The notes: generated by a model not told the origin, from the sequence alone. Positions 1 through 8,717 are shown, counted from the stretch's first letter. The stretch is 14,457 nucleotides of DNA from Fidelibacterota bacterium (GCA_016937825.1 JAFGVT010000102.1:1-14457), one strand, 5' to 3'. Numbers and translations are program-made.

Positions 1-83
1 TGCTCCGCATTCCGAACTTTCCGTTTGCGATTCTGCCATAAAAACATGAAATTAGCTTTTGATGCGAATTATAAAGGGCAGAC

Positions 84-1085
84 ATGAAACGATTGACGCT
101 TACGGTCACGATCCTTTTCTTTCTCGCGGGCTGCTCCGGCGGCATGCCTGACTGGTTCAGGCACCGCGACGACTACTTCTCTCCGGACGAGTACCTGGTC
201 TCCGAAGGCTGGGGAAGCACCCCCGACGCGGCGATCCGGAGCGCCGCGCTGAACATGGCCCGGATATTCCAAACCCATATCAGCGTTGAGGAAACGGTCC
301 TGAAGCGGTATCAGAGCCTTTCGGACGGCAAGGATTTCAACGAGTATATCCAGGAGTTCAGCGAGGAAACAGCCCGTCTGGTCTCGGACCAGCATCTTGT
401 CAATATCCTGTTTGTCGAACCTTTCCGGAACCTGAAAACACGGTCCTTCCACACCCTGGCCTATATGAAAAAGAACGAAACGGGCGCCATCCTGATCGAC
501 CGGATCACGCGCAATCAGGAACAGGTGGAATTCTACGTCCGCTCCGCGTATTCGTCAAAGGATCCGCTTACCGCCTATATCTATTTTAACACCGCATGGC
601 TCCTGACGGCTTACAACACCCTGATGCAGGAACAGATCGACCTTCTGATGCCGGGCATCCGCATTTCCCCGATCTACTCCTTTGCGCAGCTTGAAGACCT
701 GACGCGGCAGGCCGCCGGCAGGATCACGTTCTCGGTCCGGGCAGACCCGGATCCCGGCCATACCCTTTCGTCCGCGATCAAAAAGGCCGTGAATGCGGCG
801 GGGTTCAGCGTAGAACCGTCGAATGCCTTCCTGCAGGTGCAGGCGGAGCACCGCATTCAGCCTCTCGACCTGCATCAGGACAAGCTGGACTTCGTTTCCT
901 GGGAACTGCACTGGCACCTGCGCGACACGGAGGGGAATATCCTGCTTTCCGGGACCGGAAAAGACAGGGAAGCGGGCCTGGACATTCCCGGCGCCACCCT
1001 GCATGCCTATGAGAACATGGCCGCCTTCCTGGAGCGCGAGCTCGGGACGGAACTTGTACGCTATTTCGATACGAAATTGAAATAA
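84..1085 (+). CDS. LPP20-like outer-envelope lipoprotein
   Basis: This 333-residue protein begins with a lipoprotein signal peptide: basic start, hydrophobic stretch, then a lipobox LAGC with the lipidated cysteine at residue 17. It should therefore be anchored in the envelope. The first half of the mature protein (about residues 35-135) has the LPP20-like pattern: a YLVSEGWGST glycine-containing strand, an alanine-rich helix, then a strand ending in FHTLAYMKK. The second half has no family I recognise; it contains mixed α/β segments resembling a small lipoprotein domain. The start at 84 is preceded by AAAGGG (73-78), a reasonable ribosome binding site. It is followed by a 140-base gap before the next gene, so it probably belongs to an upstream transcription unit or stands alone. 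No enzymatic role can be read from it. Coding is solid; the family call is moderate. Confidence 0.7.
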   Translation: MKRLTLTVTILFFLAGCSGGMPDWFRHRDDYFSPDEYLVSEGWGSTPDAAIRSAALNMARIFQTHISVEETVLKRYQSLSDGKDFNEYIQEFSEETARLVSDQHLVNILFVEPFRNLKTRSFHTLAYMKKNETGAILIDRITRNQEQVEFYVRSAYSSKDPLTAYIYFNTAWLLTAYNTLMQEQIDLLMPGIRISPIYSFAQLEDLTRQAAGRITFSVRADPDPGHTLSSAIKKAVNAAGFSVEPSNAFLQVQAEHRIQPLDLHQDKLDFVSWELHWHLRDTEGNILLSGTGKDREAGLDIPGATLHAYENMAAFLERELGTELVRYFDTKLK

Positions 1086-1157
1086 CTCACACGCGATCTC
1101 CGGATCCCCCTTTCCAACTTCAGCCGCCTTTCGGGCTCATCTTTTGTGATTTGGGTT

Positions 1158-1186
1158 TTGGTATTTAAGCAATTTATTATTAGAAT
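1158..1186 (+). promoter_or_regulatory. Candidate sigma70-type promoter of the symporter/GHL10 operon
   Basis: TTGGTA (1158-1163) and TAGAAT (1181-1186) are separated by exactly 17 bases in an AT-rich island inside otherwise GC-rich DNA. Transcription would start near 1193, leaving a leader of about 33 bases before the symporter ATG at 1226. An imperfect palindrome, ATGAGTTAATCAT (1198-1210), lies in that leader and could be an operator, but it is short. This is pattern matching only. Confidence 0.4.
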
Positions 1187-1225
1187 TCGTTGATATTATG
1201 AGTTAATCATGTGAGGAGAATGAGC

Positions 1226-3124
1226 ATGAATTTACATTGGTTGGATTTCAGCGTCATCCTGCTGTTTTTCGCGGTGATCTTCGGCATCGCCGGGTACTAT
1301 TCGCGAAAAGCCGGCCAGGGAACGGATCAATTCTTTCTTTCCGGCCGGAACCTTCCCTGGTGGCTGGCCGGGACAGCCATGGTGGCGACCACCTTTGCGG
1401 CCGACACGCCGCTGGCCGTAACGGAACTCGTGGCCAGGAACGGGATCGCCGGGAACTGGCTCTGGTGGAACATGGCCATCGGCGCGATGCTGACGGTGTT
1501 CTTCTTTGCCCGCTTGTGGCGGCGTTCCGGGGTCATGACCGATGTGGAATTCGTCGAATTTCGCTATTCCGGAAAGACGGCCGCATTTTTACGGGGCTTC
1601 CGCGCCCTTTATCTCGGACTGTTCATGAACGTGATCATTCTGGGTTGGGTGCATAAGGCCATGGAAAAGATCTTTGTCGTGACCGTGCCGGAAGTCAATG
1701 CTTTTCTGCTCGTTACCATAACCGCGGCGATCATCGCCGTTTATGCCTCGGCCTCGGGGCTTCTCGGAACCTCCCGCACCGACAGCTTCCAATTCCTGTT
1801 CGCGATCACCGGGTGCATCGTTCTGGCGGTCATTGTGGTCAAACTTCCCGAGATCGGGGGGCTGGCCATGCTGAAAAGCAAACTCAGGCCGGAACTGATC
1901 GAATTCATTCCCCGCATCGGGAACCTGACCGTAAAGGGGGTGGCGGGAGGCGCCATGGCGCTGTCCCTCGGCGCCTTTATCGCACACATCGGCCTTCAGT
2001 GGTGGGGGACCTGGTACCCCGGCGCGGATCCCGGCGGCGGCGGCTATATCGCCCAGCGCATGATGTCGGCCAAAGACGAAAAACACAGCCTCTTTGCCAC
2101 GCTGTGGTTCACGATCGCGCACTACTGCATCCGCCCCTGGCCCTGGATCCTCGTCGCCCTGTCAGCGCTCGTCCTGCTCCCGCGCTCCGATAATCCGGAG
2201 CAAATGCGGGTACAGGATCCCGTGATGTACGTTATGGCGGAAGAGGTTTTCAAAGATCCGAGCCTGCTGCGTTCCGATAACCCTTCCTATCAATCCGAAG
2301 CATTCAAAGCGTATTATGAAAAATACGAAAACACCGTGGACCCGGGACGCATGTATCCCAAACTGATGGTCCGCTATCTGCCCAAAGGGCTGCTCGGACT
2401 GCTGATCGCCGTATTCCTGGCGGCGTATATGTCCACGATCTCGTCTCAGCTGAACTGGGGAACCTCCTACATGATCAATGATTTCTACCGGAGGTTTATA
2501 AGGAAAAAGGCGGATGAGCGTCATTACGTCAAGGCCTCCAGGATTACCATGCTGCTGATGATCGTGCTCTCGCTGCTGGTCACCCGGTATTTTCTCACCA
2601 CCATTTCGGGTGCCTGGGAATTCATTATCAACGCCAGCGCCGGGCTGGGTCTCGTGCTGATCCTCCGCTGGTGGTGGTGGCGGGTGAACGCCTGGTCCGA
2701 GATCGCGGCCATGATCGCGCCGCTGATCATTTATCCGATCGCCCGCGCGTGCGGACTGGAATCCCCGATCACCCTGTATCCGACGATCTTCGGGACCACG
2801 CTGGTCTGGGTGCTCGTGACGCTTCTGACCAAGCCGGCGGATGAGGAAAAACTGAAGAGCTTCTATAAAAAGGTCCATCCCGGCGGATGGGGCTGGAAAA
2901 GGATCTCCAAACAGATGCCCGAGGTAAAAAGCGACGGCGGTTTCGGACGGATGTTCATTTCCTGGGGCGCCGGAGTTGTCCTGGTCTATACCTTCCTCTT
3001 TGGCCTGGGCAAGCTCTTTTTCCTTGAATGGGGGATGATGACATTGTATTTTATCGTGGCGATCCTGGCCGCGGTCATCATCTACTTCAATATGAAAAAA
3101 CAGGGATTTGAAACCTTATCGTAA
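1226..3124 (+). CDS. Sodium:solute symporter (SSS/SSF family)
   Basis: This is a 632-residue multi-spanning inner-membrane transporter of the sodium:solute symporter family, which couples Na+ entry to uptake of sugars, amino acids, sialic acid or similar solutes. The N-terminal helix is followed by the family hallmark FFLSGRNLPWW. Many hydrophobic segments follow, and a Ser/Thr-rich stretch STISS (residues 403-407) corresponds to the Na+ site in the helix equivalent to TM8 of characterised members, followed by NWGTSYMINDFYRRF. A hydrophilic loop of about 60 residues before that helix contains two RSDNP repeats. I chose the ATG at 1226, not the upstream GTG at 1211 or ATG at 1220, because AGGAGA (1214-1219) sits 6 bases before it. 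It is the first gene of a four-gene operon; the next gene starts 14 bases after its stop. Its substrate cannot be read from sequence, but the hydrolases downstream suggest a sugar or glycan product. Confidence 0.9.
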   Translation: MNLHWLDFSVILLFFAVIFGIAGYYSRKAGQGTDQFFLSGRNLPWWLAGTAMVATTFAADTPLAVTELVARNGIAGNWLWWNMAIGAMLTVFFFARLWRRSGVMTDVEFVEFRYSGKTAAFLRGFRALYLGLFMNVIILGWVHKAMEKIFVVTVPEVNAFLLVTITAAIIAVYASASGLLGTSRTDSFQFLFAITGCIVLAVIVVKLPEIGGLAMLKSKLRPELIEFIPRIGNLTVKGVAGGAMALSLGAFIAHIGLQWWGTWYPGADPGGGGYIAQRMMSAKDEKHSLFATLWFTIAHYCIRPWPWILVALSALVLLPRSDNPEQMRVQDPVMYVMAEEVFKDPSLLRSDNPSYQSEAFKAYYEKYENTVDPGRMYPKLMVRYLPKGLLGLLIAVFLAAYMSTISSQLNWGTSYMINDFYRRFIRKKADERHYVKASRITMLLMIVLSLLVTRYFLTTISGAWEFIINASAGLGLVLILRWWWWRVNAWSEIAAMIAPLIIYPIARACGLESPITLYPTIFGTTLVWVLVTLLTKPADEEKLKSFYKKVHPGGWGWKRISKQMPEVKSDGGFGRMFISWGAGVVLVYTFLFGLGKLFFLEWGMMTLYFIVAILAAVIIYFNMKKQGFETLS

Positions 3125-3138
3125 AGAAAGGAAATGCC

Positions 3139-3636
3139 ATGTCGGGAAAGATCATTTATTATACCACTTACGGGTCGACGCAGCGTTATGCGGAAGCGCT
3201 CGGCAAGCTGCTGGGCTGGGAAGCCCTGCCGTACAAACAGGCGAAGAAAGCGCAGATCGCGGAGCTTGACACCGTGGTGCTGGCTTCGAACATCCGCATC
3301 GGGAAAATGGGGATCCGCAAATGGGCGAAACGCCATGCGGAGATGCTGAAAAAAAAGAAGATCCTGGTGCTGGCCGTCGGCGGCGAGATCCCGGACAATC
3401 AGAAATATTATTACGACGCCGCGGTGAAGAACCTCGGTTTCCTGGACCTGAAGCAGGAACAGGTGGCCGGGCTGGGCGGACGGAAGATCCGGGCCGAATT
3501 CAATCGCCTGGACACGTTTTTGTTCAATTCCCTGGATAAAATGATCAAGGATCCCGCCGCAAAGGAAGACATCCTCAAAGACGTGGACCTGGTTGATCTG
3601 AGCCTGCTCACGGGCGTGGCGGAACGCTTAAAATAA
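3139..3636 (+). CDS. Flavodoxin-domain protein, HemG-like fold
   Basis: This 165-residue cytoplasmic protein has a flavodoxin-like start: β-strand KIIYYTTYGST with an FMN-phosphate loop at residues 9-14, then the helix QRYAEALGKLL. Later come VVLASNIRIGKM, ILVLAVGGEIP and a closing segment with VAGLGGRKI, the pattern of the flavodoxin_5 / protoporphyrinogen-oxidase (HemG)-type group. It probably binds FMN and works in electron transfer or as a small oxidoreductase; the partner is unknown. AAGGAA lies upstream with suitable spacing. It sits 14 bases after the symporter gene and 11 bases before the first GHL10 gene, so it is almost certainly co-transcribed with them, an unexpected place for a redox protein. 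I do not call it hemG, because no heme biosynthesis gene is nearby and the family contains proteins of unknown function. Confidence 0.8.
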   Translation: MSGKIIYYTTYGSTQRYAEALGKLLGWEALPYKQAKKAQIAELDTVVLASNIRIGKMGIRKWAKRHAEMLKKKKILVLAVGGEIPDNQKYYYDAAVKNLGFLDLKQEQVAGLGGRKIRAEFNRLDTFLFNSLDKMIKDPAAKEDILKDVDLVDLSLLTGVAERLK

Positions 3637-3647
3637 GAAGGGATAAA

Positions 3648-5378
3648 ATGAAATATTTGACGCGCATAAGCGTACTTGCCCTGATCGCTGCAATGTGCCT
3701 TGCCGTTCCGGGCGGAAATCCCAAAGAGGAGTTCCGGGGCGTCTGGTTGTCCACGGTCGCCAACATCGACTGGCCAGAAAGCCGGCTGGATCCGGAGGCC
3801 AAAAAACAGGCCGATCTGATTCGTTACCTGGACCTCATGAAAGAGACCGGGATCAACGCCCTTGTGTTCCAGGTGCGTCCTTCCTGCGACGCCATGTACC
3901 CCTCGCCCTACGAACCGTGGTCCTACTGGTTCAGCGGCACCCAGGGAGAAGGCCCCGCCGCGGACTCGCTCTGGGATCCGCTGGCCTTTGCCGTGGAAGA
4001 GGCGCACAAGCGGGGGATGGAACTGCATGCCTGGGTCAATCCCTACCGTGCGGTCGTCAATCCCCTTTGGGCCGACAGCGCCGGTTATCTGTCCGACCGG
4101 CATATTTCCAGACAGCGCCCCGACTGGCTGCTGAAATTCAGCAGCGTCTGCATTCTGGACCCCGGGAAAGCCGAAGTGCGCGATTACATTACGAAAATAT
4201 TCATGGATATCGTCACCCGTTACGATATCGACGGTCTGCACATGGACGACTATTTTTATCCCTACAGTCCGATCAAGAACGAAGATTCGCTGACCTTTGC
4301 CGAAGAAAGCCGCGGATTTACGGACCTCCATGACTGGCGCCGCGACAACATCAACCTTCTGGTGGCAAGGGTTGCGGACAGCATTCGTCAGGTCAAACCC
4401 TGGGTCAAATGGGGTATCAGTCCCTTCGGGATCTACAAGCCCGGCGTTCCAAAGGGGATCGAAGGCTTCGATGCCTGGTCGGTCCTGTATTGCGATCCGC
4501 TGGCCTGGCTGGAAGCGGGCACCGTGGATTATATCACGCCGCAGTGCTATTGGCCTTTCGGAGGCGGACAGGACTACGGAACGCTGATCCCCTGGTGGGC
4601 GGGTGAAGCGAAAAAACACAAGCGTCACTTTTATCCGGGCCAGGCCCTTTACCGCGCTGCGTCGGATAAATTCCCTGTGGGCGAGATCCCGCGGCAGGTC
4701 CGCATGAACCGTCAGACCGAGGGGTGCCAGGGGAGCATTTATTTTACCGCGAACAATTTCTTCAAGAATCCGAAGAACACCACGGATTCGCTCAGACTTG
4801 ATCTTTACGCCACGCCGGCCCTGTGGCCCGTTTTTGACCATAAGAAAAGCAAGCCCCTGGCTCCCCCCGCCGTTTTTGCGGAACGCTCAAGCCAGGACGT
4901 TACCCTCAGCTGGGAATCCGGGCCCGGCGCATGGGGATACGTGGTATACCGCTCAAGGACGCAGCACGACCTGATCAGCGACCCCGCGTCGATCCTGGCG
5001 GTATTACCCGCCGAAGGGAGCAGCTACCGGGATGAAACATCCGAGCAATGGTTCTATGCGGTCACGGCGCTCAACGACTATAAGCTCGAAAGCCGGCCCG
5101 GACGTGCGGTCATGGAGTTTGTCGTTCCTCAGCGGCCCGTCTACGGCGCGCAGGAAAAATGCCCCTGGCTTGTCTTCAAATGGAATCCCTATGCGGGAGC
5201 GGACGATTACCACATTCAGGTGGCGGCGGATAAGGATTTCAGCTTTATCGTTTACGAGGAACGGCTGCTGAGCAAAACCCGGCTGAACAAAACCCTCCCG
5301 CGCGGCCTGACCTACTACTGGCGCGTGAAGGCGAACAATACGGAAAACTGGTCGCCGGTCTGGACCTTCGTCCGCTGA
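3648..5378 (+). CDS. Secreted GHL10 (DUF187) glycosyl-hydrolase-like protein, short copy
   Basis: This 576-residue exported protein has an N-terminal signal peptide (ISVLALIAAMCLAV core). The cysteine in AAMC lacks a proper lipobox, so it is probably not a lipoprotein. Residues about 25-385 form the GHL10 TIM-barrel-like domain: EFRGVWLSTVANIDWP at the start, LVFQVRPSCDAMY, LHAWVNPYRA, and DGLHMDDYFYPY (D195, with D200/D201 as likely active-site acids), then VKWGISPFGIY and ITPQCYWPF. E. coli DigH (YddW) shares this domain and cleaves peptide-free peptidoglycan strands, so a glycan substrate is likely; the exact one is unknown. The C-terminus has one FnIII-like domain (about 402-490) and a second β-sandwich ending in YYWRVKAN and WSPVWTF. 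AGAAGGG lies just before the ATG. It is paralogous to the next gene but has no sorting domain, so it may stay in the periplasm. Confidence 0.88.
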   Translation: MKYLTRISVLALIAAMCLAVPGGNPKEEFRGVWLSTVANIDWPESRLDPEAKKQADLIRYLDLMKETGINALVFQVRPSCDAMYPSPYEPWSYWFSGTQGEGPAADSLWDPLAFAVEEAHKRGMELHAWVNPYRAVVNPLWADSAGYLSDRHISRQRPDWLLKFSSVCILDPGKAEVRDYITKIFMDIVTRYDIDGLHMDDYFYPYSPIKNEDSLTFAEESRGFTDLHDWRRDNINLLVARVADSIRQVKPWVKWGISPFGIYKPGVPKGIEGFDAWSVLYCDPLAWLEAGTVDYITPQCYWPFGGGQDYGTLIPWWAGEAKKHKRHFYPGQALYRAASDKFPVGEIPRQVRMNRQTEGCQGSIYFTANNFFKNPKNTTDSLRLDLYATPALWPVFDHKKSKPLAPPAVFAERSSQDVTLSWESGPGAWGYVVYRSRTQHDLISDPASILAVLPAEGSSYRDETSEQWFYAVTALNDYKLESRPGRAVMEFVVPQRPVYGAQEKCPWLVFKWNPYAGADDYHIQVAADKDFSFIVYEERLLSKTRLNKTLPRGLTYYWRVKANNTENWSPVWTFVR

Positions 5379-5412
5379 TACCCCGCATCCCCTTCGGGCG
5401 GAAAGGAAATGA

Positions 5413-8400
5413 ATGAGAAGAAATATTCTTAGTCTGGCATTGCTGTGTCTTTTCATGCTGCCGCTTTCGGCGGCCGAACCCGGACCCAAACGTGAATTCA
5501 GGGCTGTCTGGCTCTCCACGGTATCGAATATCGACTGGCCGAAATCCAAATACGATTCGGACGCAAAGAAACAGAACGACCTGAAAAATTATCTGATCAT
5601 GCTCAGGAACAGCGGATGCAACGCCGTACTTTTCCAGGTAAGATGCTCGGCGGACGCCATGTACAAGTCGGAAATCGAACCCTGGTCCCACTGGTTCAGC
5701 GGGACGCAGGGGACCGGCCCGGCCACGGAATGGGACCCGCTGAGCTTTGCCGTGGAAGAGGCGCACAAGCTTGGCATGGAACTGCATGCCTGGGTCAATC
5801 CCTACCGCGCGGTGGTGGCGCCGACAGCCTCAAAACTGCTGGATCCCAACTACATCAGCAGCGGTCACATCACCAAAACGCACCCCGAATGGATCCTGAA
5901 ATTTTCGGATGTGCATATTCTGGACCCGGGTTTGCCGGAGGTGCGGGACTATATCCGGAATGTGCTGCTGGATATTGTCACGCGTTACGATATCGACGGC
6001 CTGCACATGGACGATTACTTCTATCCCTACAGCGGGATCGCTCTTGAGGATACCGCGACCTTTTCCTACGATCCCCGCGGATTTACGGATATCCACGACT
6101 GGCGGCGAGATAACATCAACCGGCTGGTGGAAGCCGTGATGGACAGCATTCATGACGTCAAACCCTGGGTCAAGTGGGGGATAAGCCCTTTCGGGATCTA
6201 CAAGCCCGGCGTACCCGAGGGCATTTCGGGCATGAACGCCTACGCCGTCCTTTACTGCGATCCCCTGGCCTGGCTGCAGGACGGCAGCGTGGATTATCTG
6301 ACGCCCCAATGCTACTGGCCCTTTGAGGGCGGTCAGGATTACGGGAAACTGATCCCCTGGTGGGCGCAGCAGAGCGCGCACTACGGAAAGCATTTTTATC
6401 CCGGACAGGCGATGTACCGCGCAGGCGATAGCAATTTCCCCCGGGGAGAGATACCCCGGCAGATCCGCCTGAACCGTGCGACGCCCGCCTGTGACGGATC
6501 GGTCTTTTTTACCGCGAACGATTTCAGCGACAACCATAAGAATACGATCGACAGCCTGCAGCTCGACCTCTACCGTTATCCCGCGCTGTGGCCGGTCATG
6601 ACCTGGAAGGACAGCCTTGCGCCCGGAGCGCCGGAAAACGTGCTGTTCGAGGTGGATGCGGACGGCGCGAAAACCCTCACCTGGCAGGCGCCTTCCTACG
6701 CGGATCCCGCGGATTCCGCCTACGGATATGTCATCTATCGCGCCCCGTATCACATGAGCGCCCCGTCGGACATGTCCGCCGTCATGGACATCCGCCTTCA
6801 TACGGACGGAAGCTTCAGCGACACGGAACCGGGGATGTACTATTATATGATCACGACGCTCGATCGGAATAAGCAGGAGAGCCTTCCCGCGGCGATCGAC
6901 TATCCTTTTGTACGGGCGATCTATCCGGCGTATGCCGCATTTCCCGTGCCGAAAGATACCGCCCTGATCTGGCGGTCTTTCCCCGGCGCCTCGCAATATA
7001 CCCTCGAAGTTTCCCCGGACGGGGATTTCTCATCTCCCCTCTATCACTACCTCGTTCCGGATACGGCCAAGCACCTCTCTATGGAATTCCAGACCGGCTA
7101 TTCCTGGAGGATCAAAGCGGACAACAGTCCCGCCTGGTCCCCCGTGTGGCATTTCGGCACCGACCTGCAGCCGCAGGTCATTCTCCTTACGCCCTTCGCC
7201 CTTTATGAAGGCGCGGTCCTTGCACCCGAACTGAGCTGGCGCAGCTTTGACGGTGCGTCCGCTTATGAACTGGAGATCGCCCGGGATGCCTCATTCGAAG
7301 AGATCGTGCTGACGCAAACCGGTATCGCCGATACGGTGTACCGGCCGGACGAACTAGAACCTGCGACCCGGTATTCCTGGCGCGTGCGTTCGGACCTCTA
7401 CGAACGTTGGTCGGAAACCGGCGTCTTTACGACACGTTACGAACATATCGAGCGCGTATGGGTAAAAAGCCTGATGGATGTAACTTACCCCGGGTTCTTT
7501 GACCCCCGGCTGGAAGGCAGCGGCCTGGCGGCCGGCACGATCTCCGGGGATCCGCTGCTGCTGGTTCTGCAGACCGGCGGCGATTCCGTCCGCATCCATG
7601 CCCTGAATGCGCAAAGCGGACAAGAGGTCCCCTTTGAACTGAACCTGGACGGCGTCAGCGGCGGAGAACATATCCTCCGGGATATCGAAATTTCAGAAGA
7701 CGGCGTCATTTACGCTTCCAACTGCGTGCCGGCCGGCGGATCGTTCCGCGTTTATCAGTGGACCGATCCCGCGCTCGCCCCGGTCTGCATCTATCAGGCG
7801 GACGACATCGCCTGGCGTCTGGGCGATCACATCACCGTGGACGGACGTTTTGACGACGGAAGCCTTACGCTCTATGCGCCGGCGGCAAAGCATTTCAAGG
7901 TGGTCAAACTGCGCATGAACAGTCTGGACGGAAGCTTTGAGGCCGAACAGATCAGCCTGGGCCGCACGGTCAATACGAACCCGTGTGTCGCCCTGATCCC
8001 GGGGAGCGGCGAGCTCTATGTCAATTCGACCGGAAACGGCATGCGGCATTATACCCCAAGCGGCGGCAATATCAGCTATATGACCGACGAAAGCGTTTTC
8101 CCCCTGAGCGCGAACGCCGTTGCGGGCTTCGCGTACGGCGGCAGGAAGTACATCGCATCCTACAGCCGGGATTCCGAATCCGCGATCATCGGGGATGTAA
8201 CGGAAGGCATGTCGGGGGCGCTGTTCGCGGGAGCCACCTACCGCATGGGGACCCGTGAGAACGGCAATGCCGCGGGAGACGTCGAGGTCCTGGACAACGG
8301 GGACGGGAGCTTTACGCTCTTCGTGCTCGGAGATCAGAACGGGATCGGCAGCTATCTCTTTGATGCGGAAAACGTATCGTCGCTGGCACGATCGGCGGAT

Positions 8401-8670
8401 CCTGCAAGGACCTTCACGCTGGAAGCCAATTATCCGAACCCCTTCAATCCGTTCACCCTTCTTCCCTACACGCTGAACGCGGACGCCTATATTGAACTGT
8501 TTGTCTGCGACATTGCCGGGAAACGTGTCCGGACACTCGTTGAAGGCTACCGGCCGGCCGGCTCGTACCAGGTCCGCTTTGATGCTTCCGGATTAAGTTC
8601 GGGGATCTATCTGTGCACCCTGCGTTCCGGGAAGCAGCATGCAACGCGCAAGATCATGCTCCTGAAATAG
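5413..8670 (+). CDS. Secreted GHL10 protein with FnIII-like, DUF4623-like and C-terminal sorting domains
   Basis: This is a 1085-residue exported protein. Residues 1-21 are a signal peptide with a likely cut after SAA. About 27-390 is the GHL10 domain, colinear with the upstream gene, including DGLHMDDY with D195 at the same residue number. About 403-500 is FnIII-like; about 505-584 and 585-675 are two further β-sandwiches, each containing a YSWR motif. About 676-990, starting YEHIERVWVKS, contains GVSGGEHILRDIEISEDGVIYASN and resembles the DUF4623 β-propeller-like domain that often follows hydrolase domains in FCB bacteria. From about 1003 to the end is a FlgD/T9SS-type sorting domain with YPNPFNP (Y1007), DIAGKRVRTLVEG and SSGIYLCTLRSG. 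It is therefore probably moved across the outer membrane and attached to the surface or released. The ATG at 5413 follows AAAGGA at a 7-base spacing. The gene begins 34 bases after its paralogue and is the last gene of the operon. Confidence 0.9.
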   Translation: MRRNILSLALLCLFMLPLSAAEPGPKREFRAVWLSTVSNIDWPKSKYDSDAKKQNDLKNYLIMLRNSGCNAVLFQVRCSADAMYKSEIEPWSHWFSGTQGTGPATEWDPLSFAVEEAHKLGMELHAWVNPYRAVVAPTASKLLDPNYISSGHITKTHPEWILKFSDVHILDPGLPEVRDYIRNVLLDIVTRYDIDGLHMDDYFYPYSGIALEDTATFSYDPRGFTDIHDWRRDNINRLVEAVMDSIHDVKPWVKWGISPFGIYKPGVPEGISGMNAYAVLYCDPLAWLQDGSVDYLTPQCYWPFEGGQDYGKLIPWWAQQSAHYGKHFYPGQAMYRAGDSNFPRGEIPRQIRLNRATPACDGSVFFTANDFSDNHKNTIDSLQLDLYRYPALWPVMTWKDSLAPGAPENVLFEVDADGAKTLTWQAPSYADPADSAYGYVIYRAPYHMSAPSDMSAVMDIRLHTDGSFSDTEPGMYYYMITTLDRNKQESLPAAIDYPFVRAIYPAYAAFPVPKDTALIWRSFPGASQYTLEVSPDGDFSSPLYHYLVPDTAKHLSMEFQTGYSWRIKADNSPAWSPVWHFGTDLQPQVILLTPFALYEGAVLAPELSWRSFDGASAYELEIARDASFEEIVLTQTGIADTVYRPDELEPATRYSWRVRSDLYERWSETGVFTTRYEHIERVWVKSLMDVTYPGFFDPRLEGSGLAAGTISGDPLLLVLQTGGDSVRIHALNAQSGQEVPFELNLDGVSGGEHILRDIEISEDGVIYASNCVPAGGSFRVYQWTDPALAPVCIYQADDIAWRLGDHITVDGRFDDGSLTLYAPAAKHFKVVKLRMNSLDGSFEAEQISLGRTVNTNPCVALIPGSGELYVNSTGNGMRHYTPSGGNISYMTDESVFPLSANAVAGFAYGGRKYIASYSRDSESAIIGDVTEGMSGALFAGATYRMGTRENGNAAGDVEVLDNGDGSFTLFVLGDQNGIGSYLFDAENVSSLARSADPARTFTLEANYPNPFNPFTLLPYTLNADAYIELFVCDIAGKRVRTLVEGYRPAGSYQVRFDASGLSSGIYLCTLRSGKQHATRKIMLLK

Positions 8671-8692
8671 GGGATCCTTATAAATGAAAGCA

Positions 8693-8717
8693 AAACGCCC
8701 CGGTTTCCGGGGCGTTT
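8693..8717. terminator. Bidirectional intrinsic terminator between the GHL10 and fur genes
   Basis: An 11-base perfect stem, AAACGCCCCGG (8693-8703) pairing with 8707-8717, closes on a TTT loop. It lies 22 bases after the GHL10 stop and directly abuts the fur stop codon (8718-8720) on the other strand. T-rich tracts follow on both strands (TTTCTATT on plus, TTTTGCTTT on minus), so it can end both converging operons. Confidence 0.88.

Noticed and set aside
1098..1140. Possible terminator after the LPP20-like gene (AGCC...GGCT before a TCTTTT run)
   Set aside because: The stem is only about four base pairs with a large loop; too weak to annotate.
3648..3760. Lipobox in the first GHL10 signal peptide (AAMC)
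   Set aside because: Methionine before the cysteine does not fit the lipobox rule of Gly/Ala/Ser at -1; treated as an ordinary signal peptide.
3411..4841. A 476-codon antisense open frame across the first GHL10 gene and flavodoxin
   Set aside because: It is antisense to a clearly conserved protein, has arginine/proline-rich composition without motifs, and is explained by the high GC at third codon positions.
5830..6996. A 388-codon antisense open frame in the second GHL10 gene
   Set aside because: Same reasoning; it mirrors the catalytic domain coding on the other strand and has no recognisable domain.
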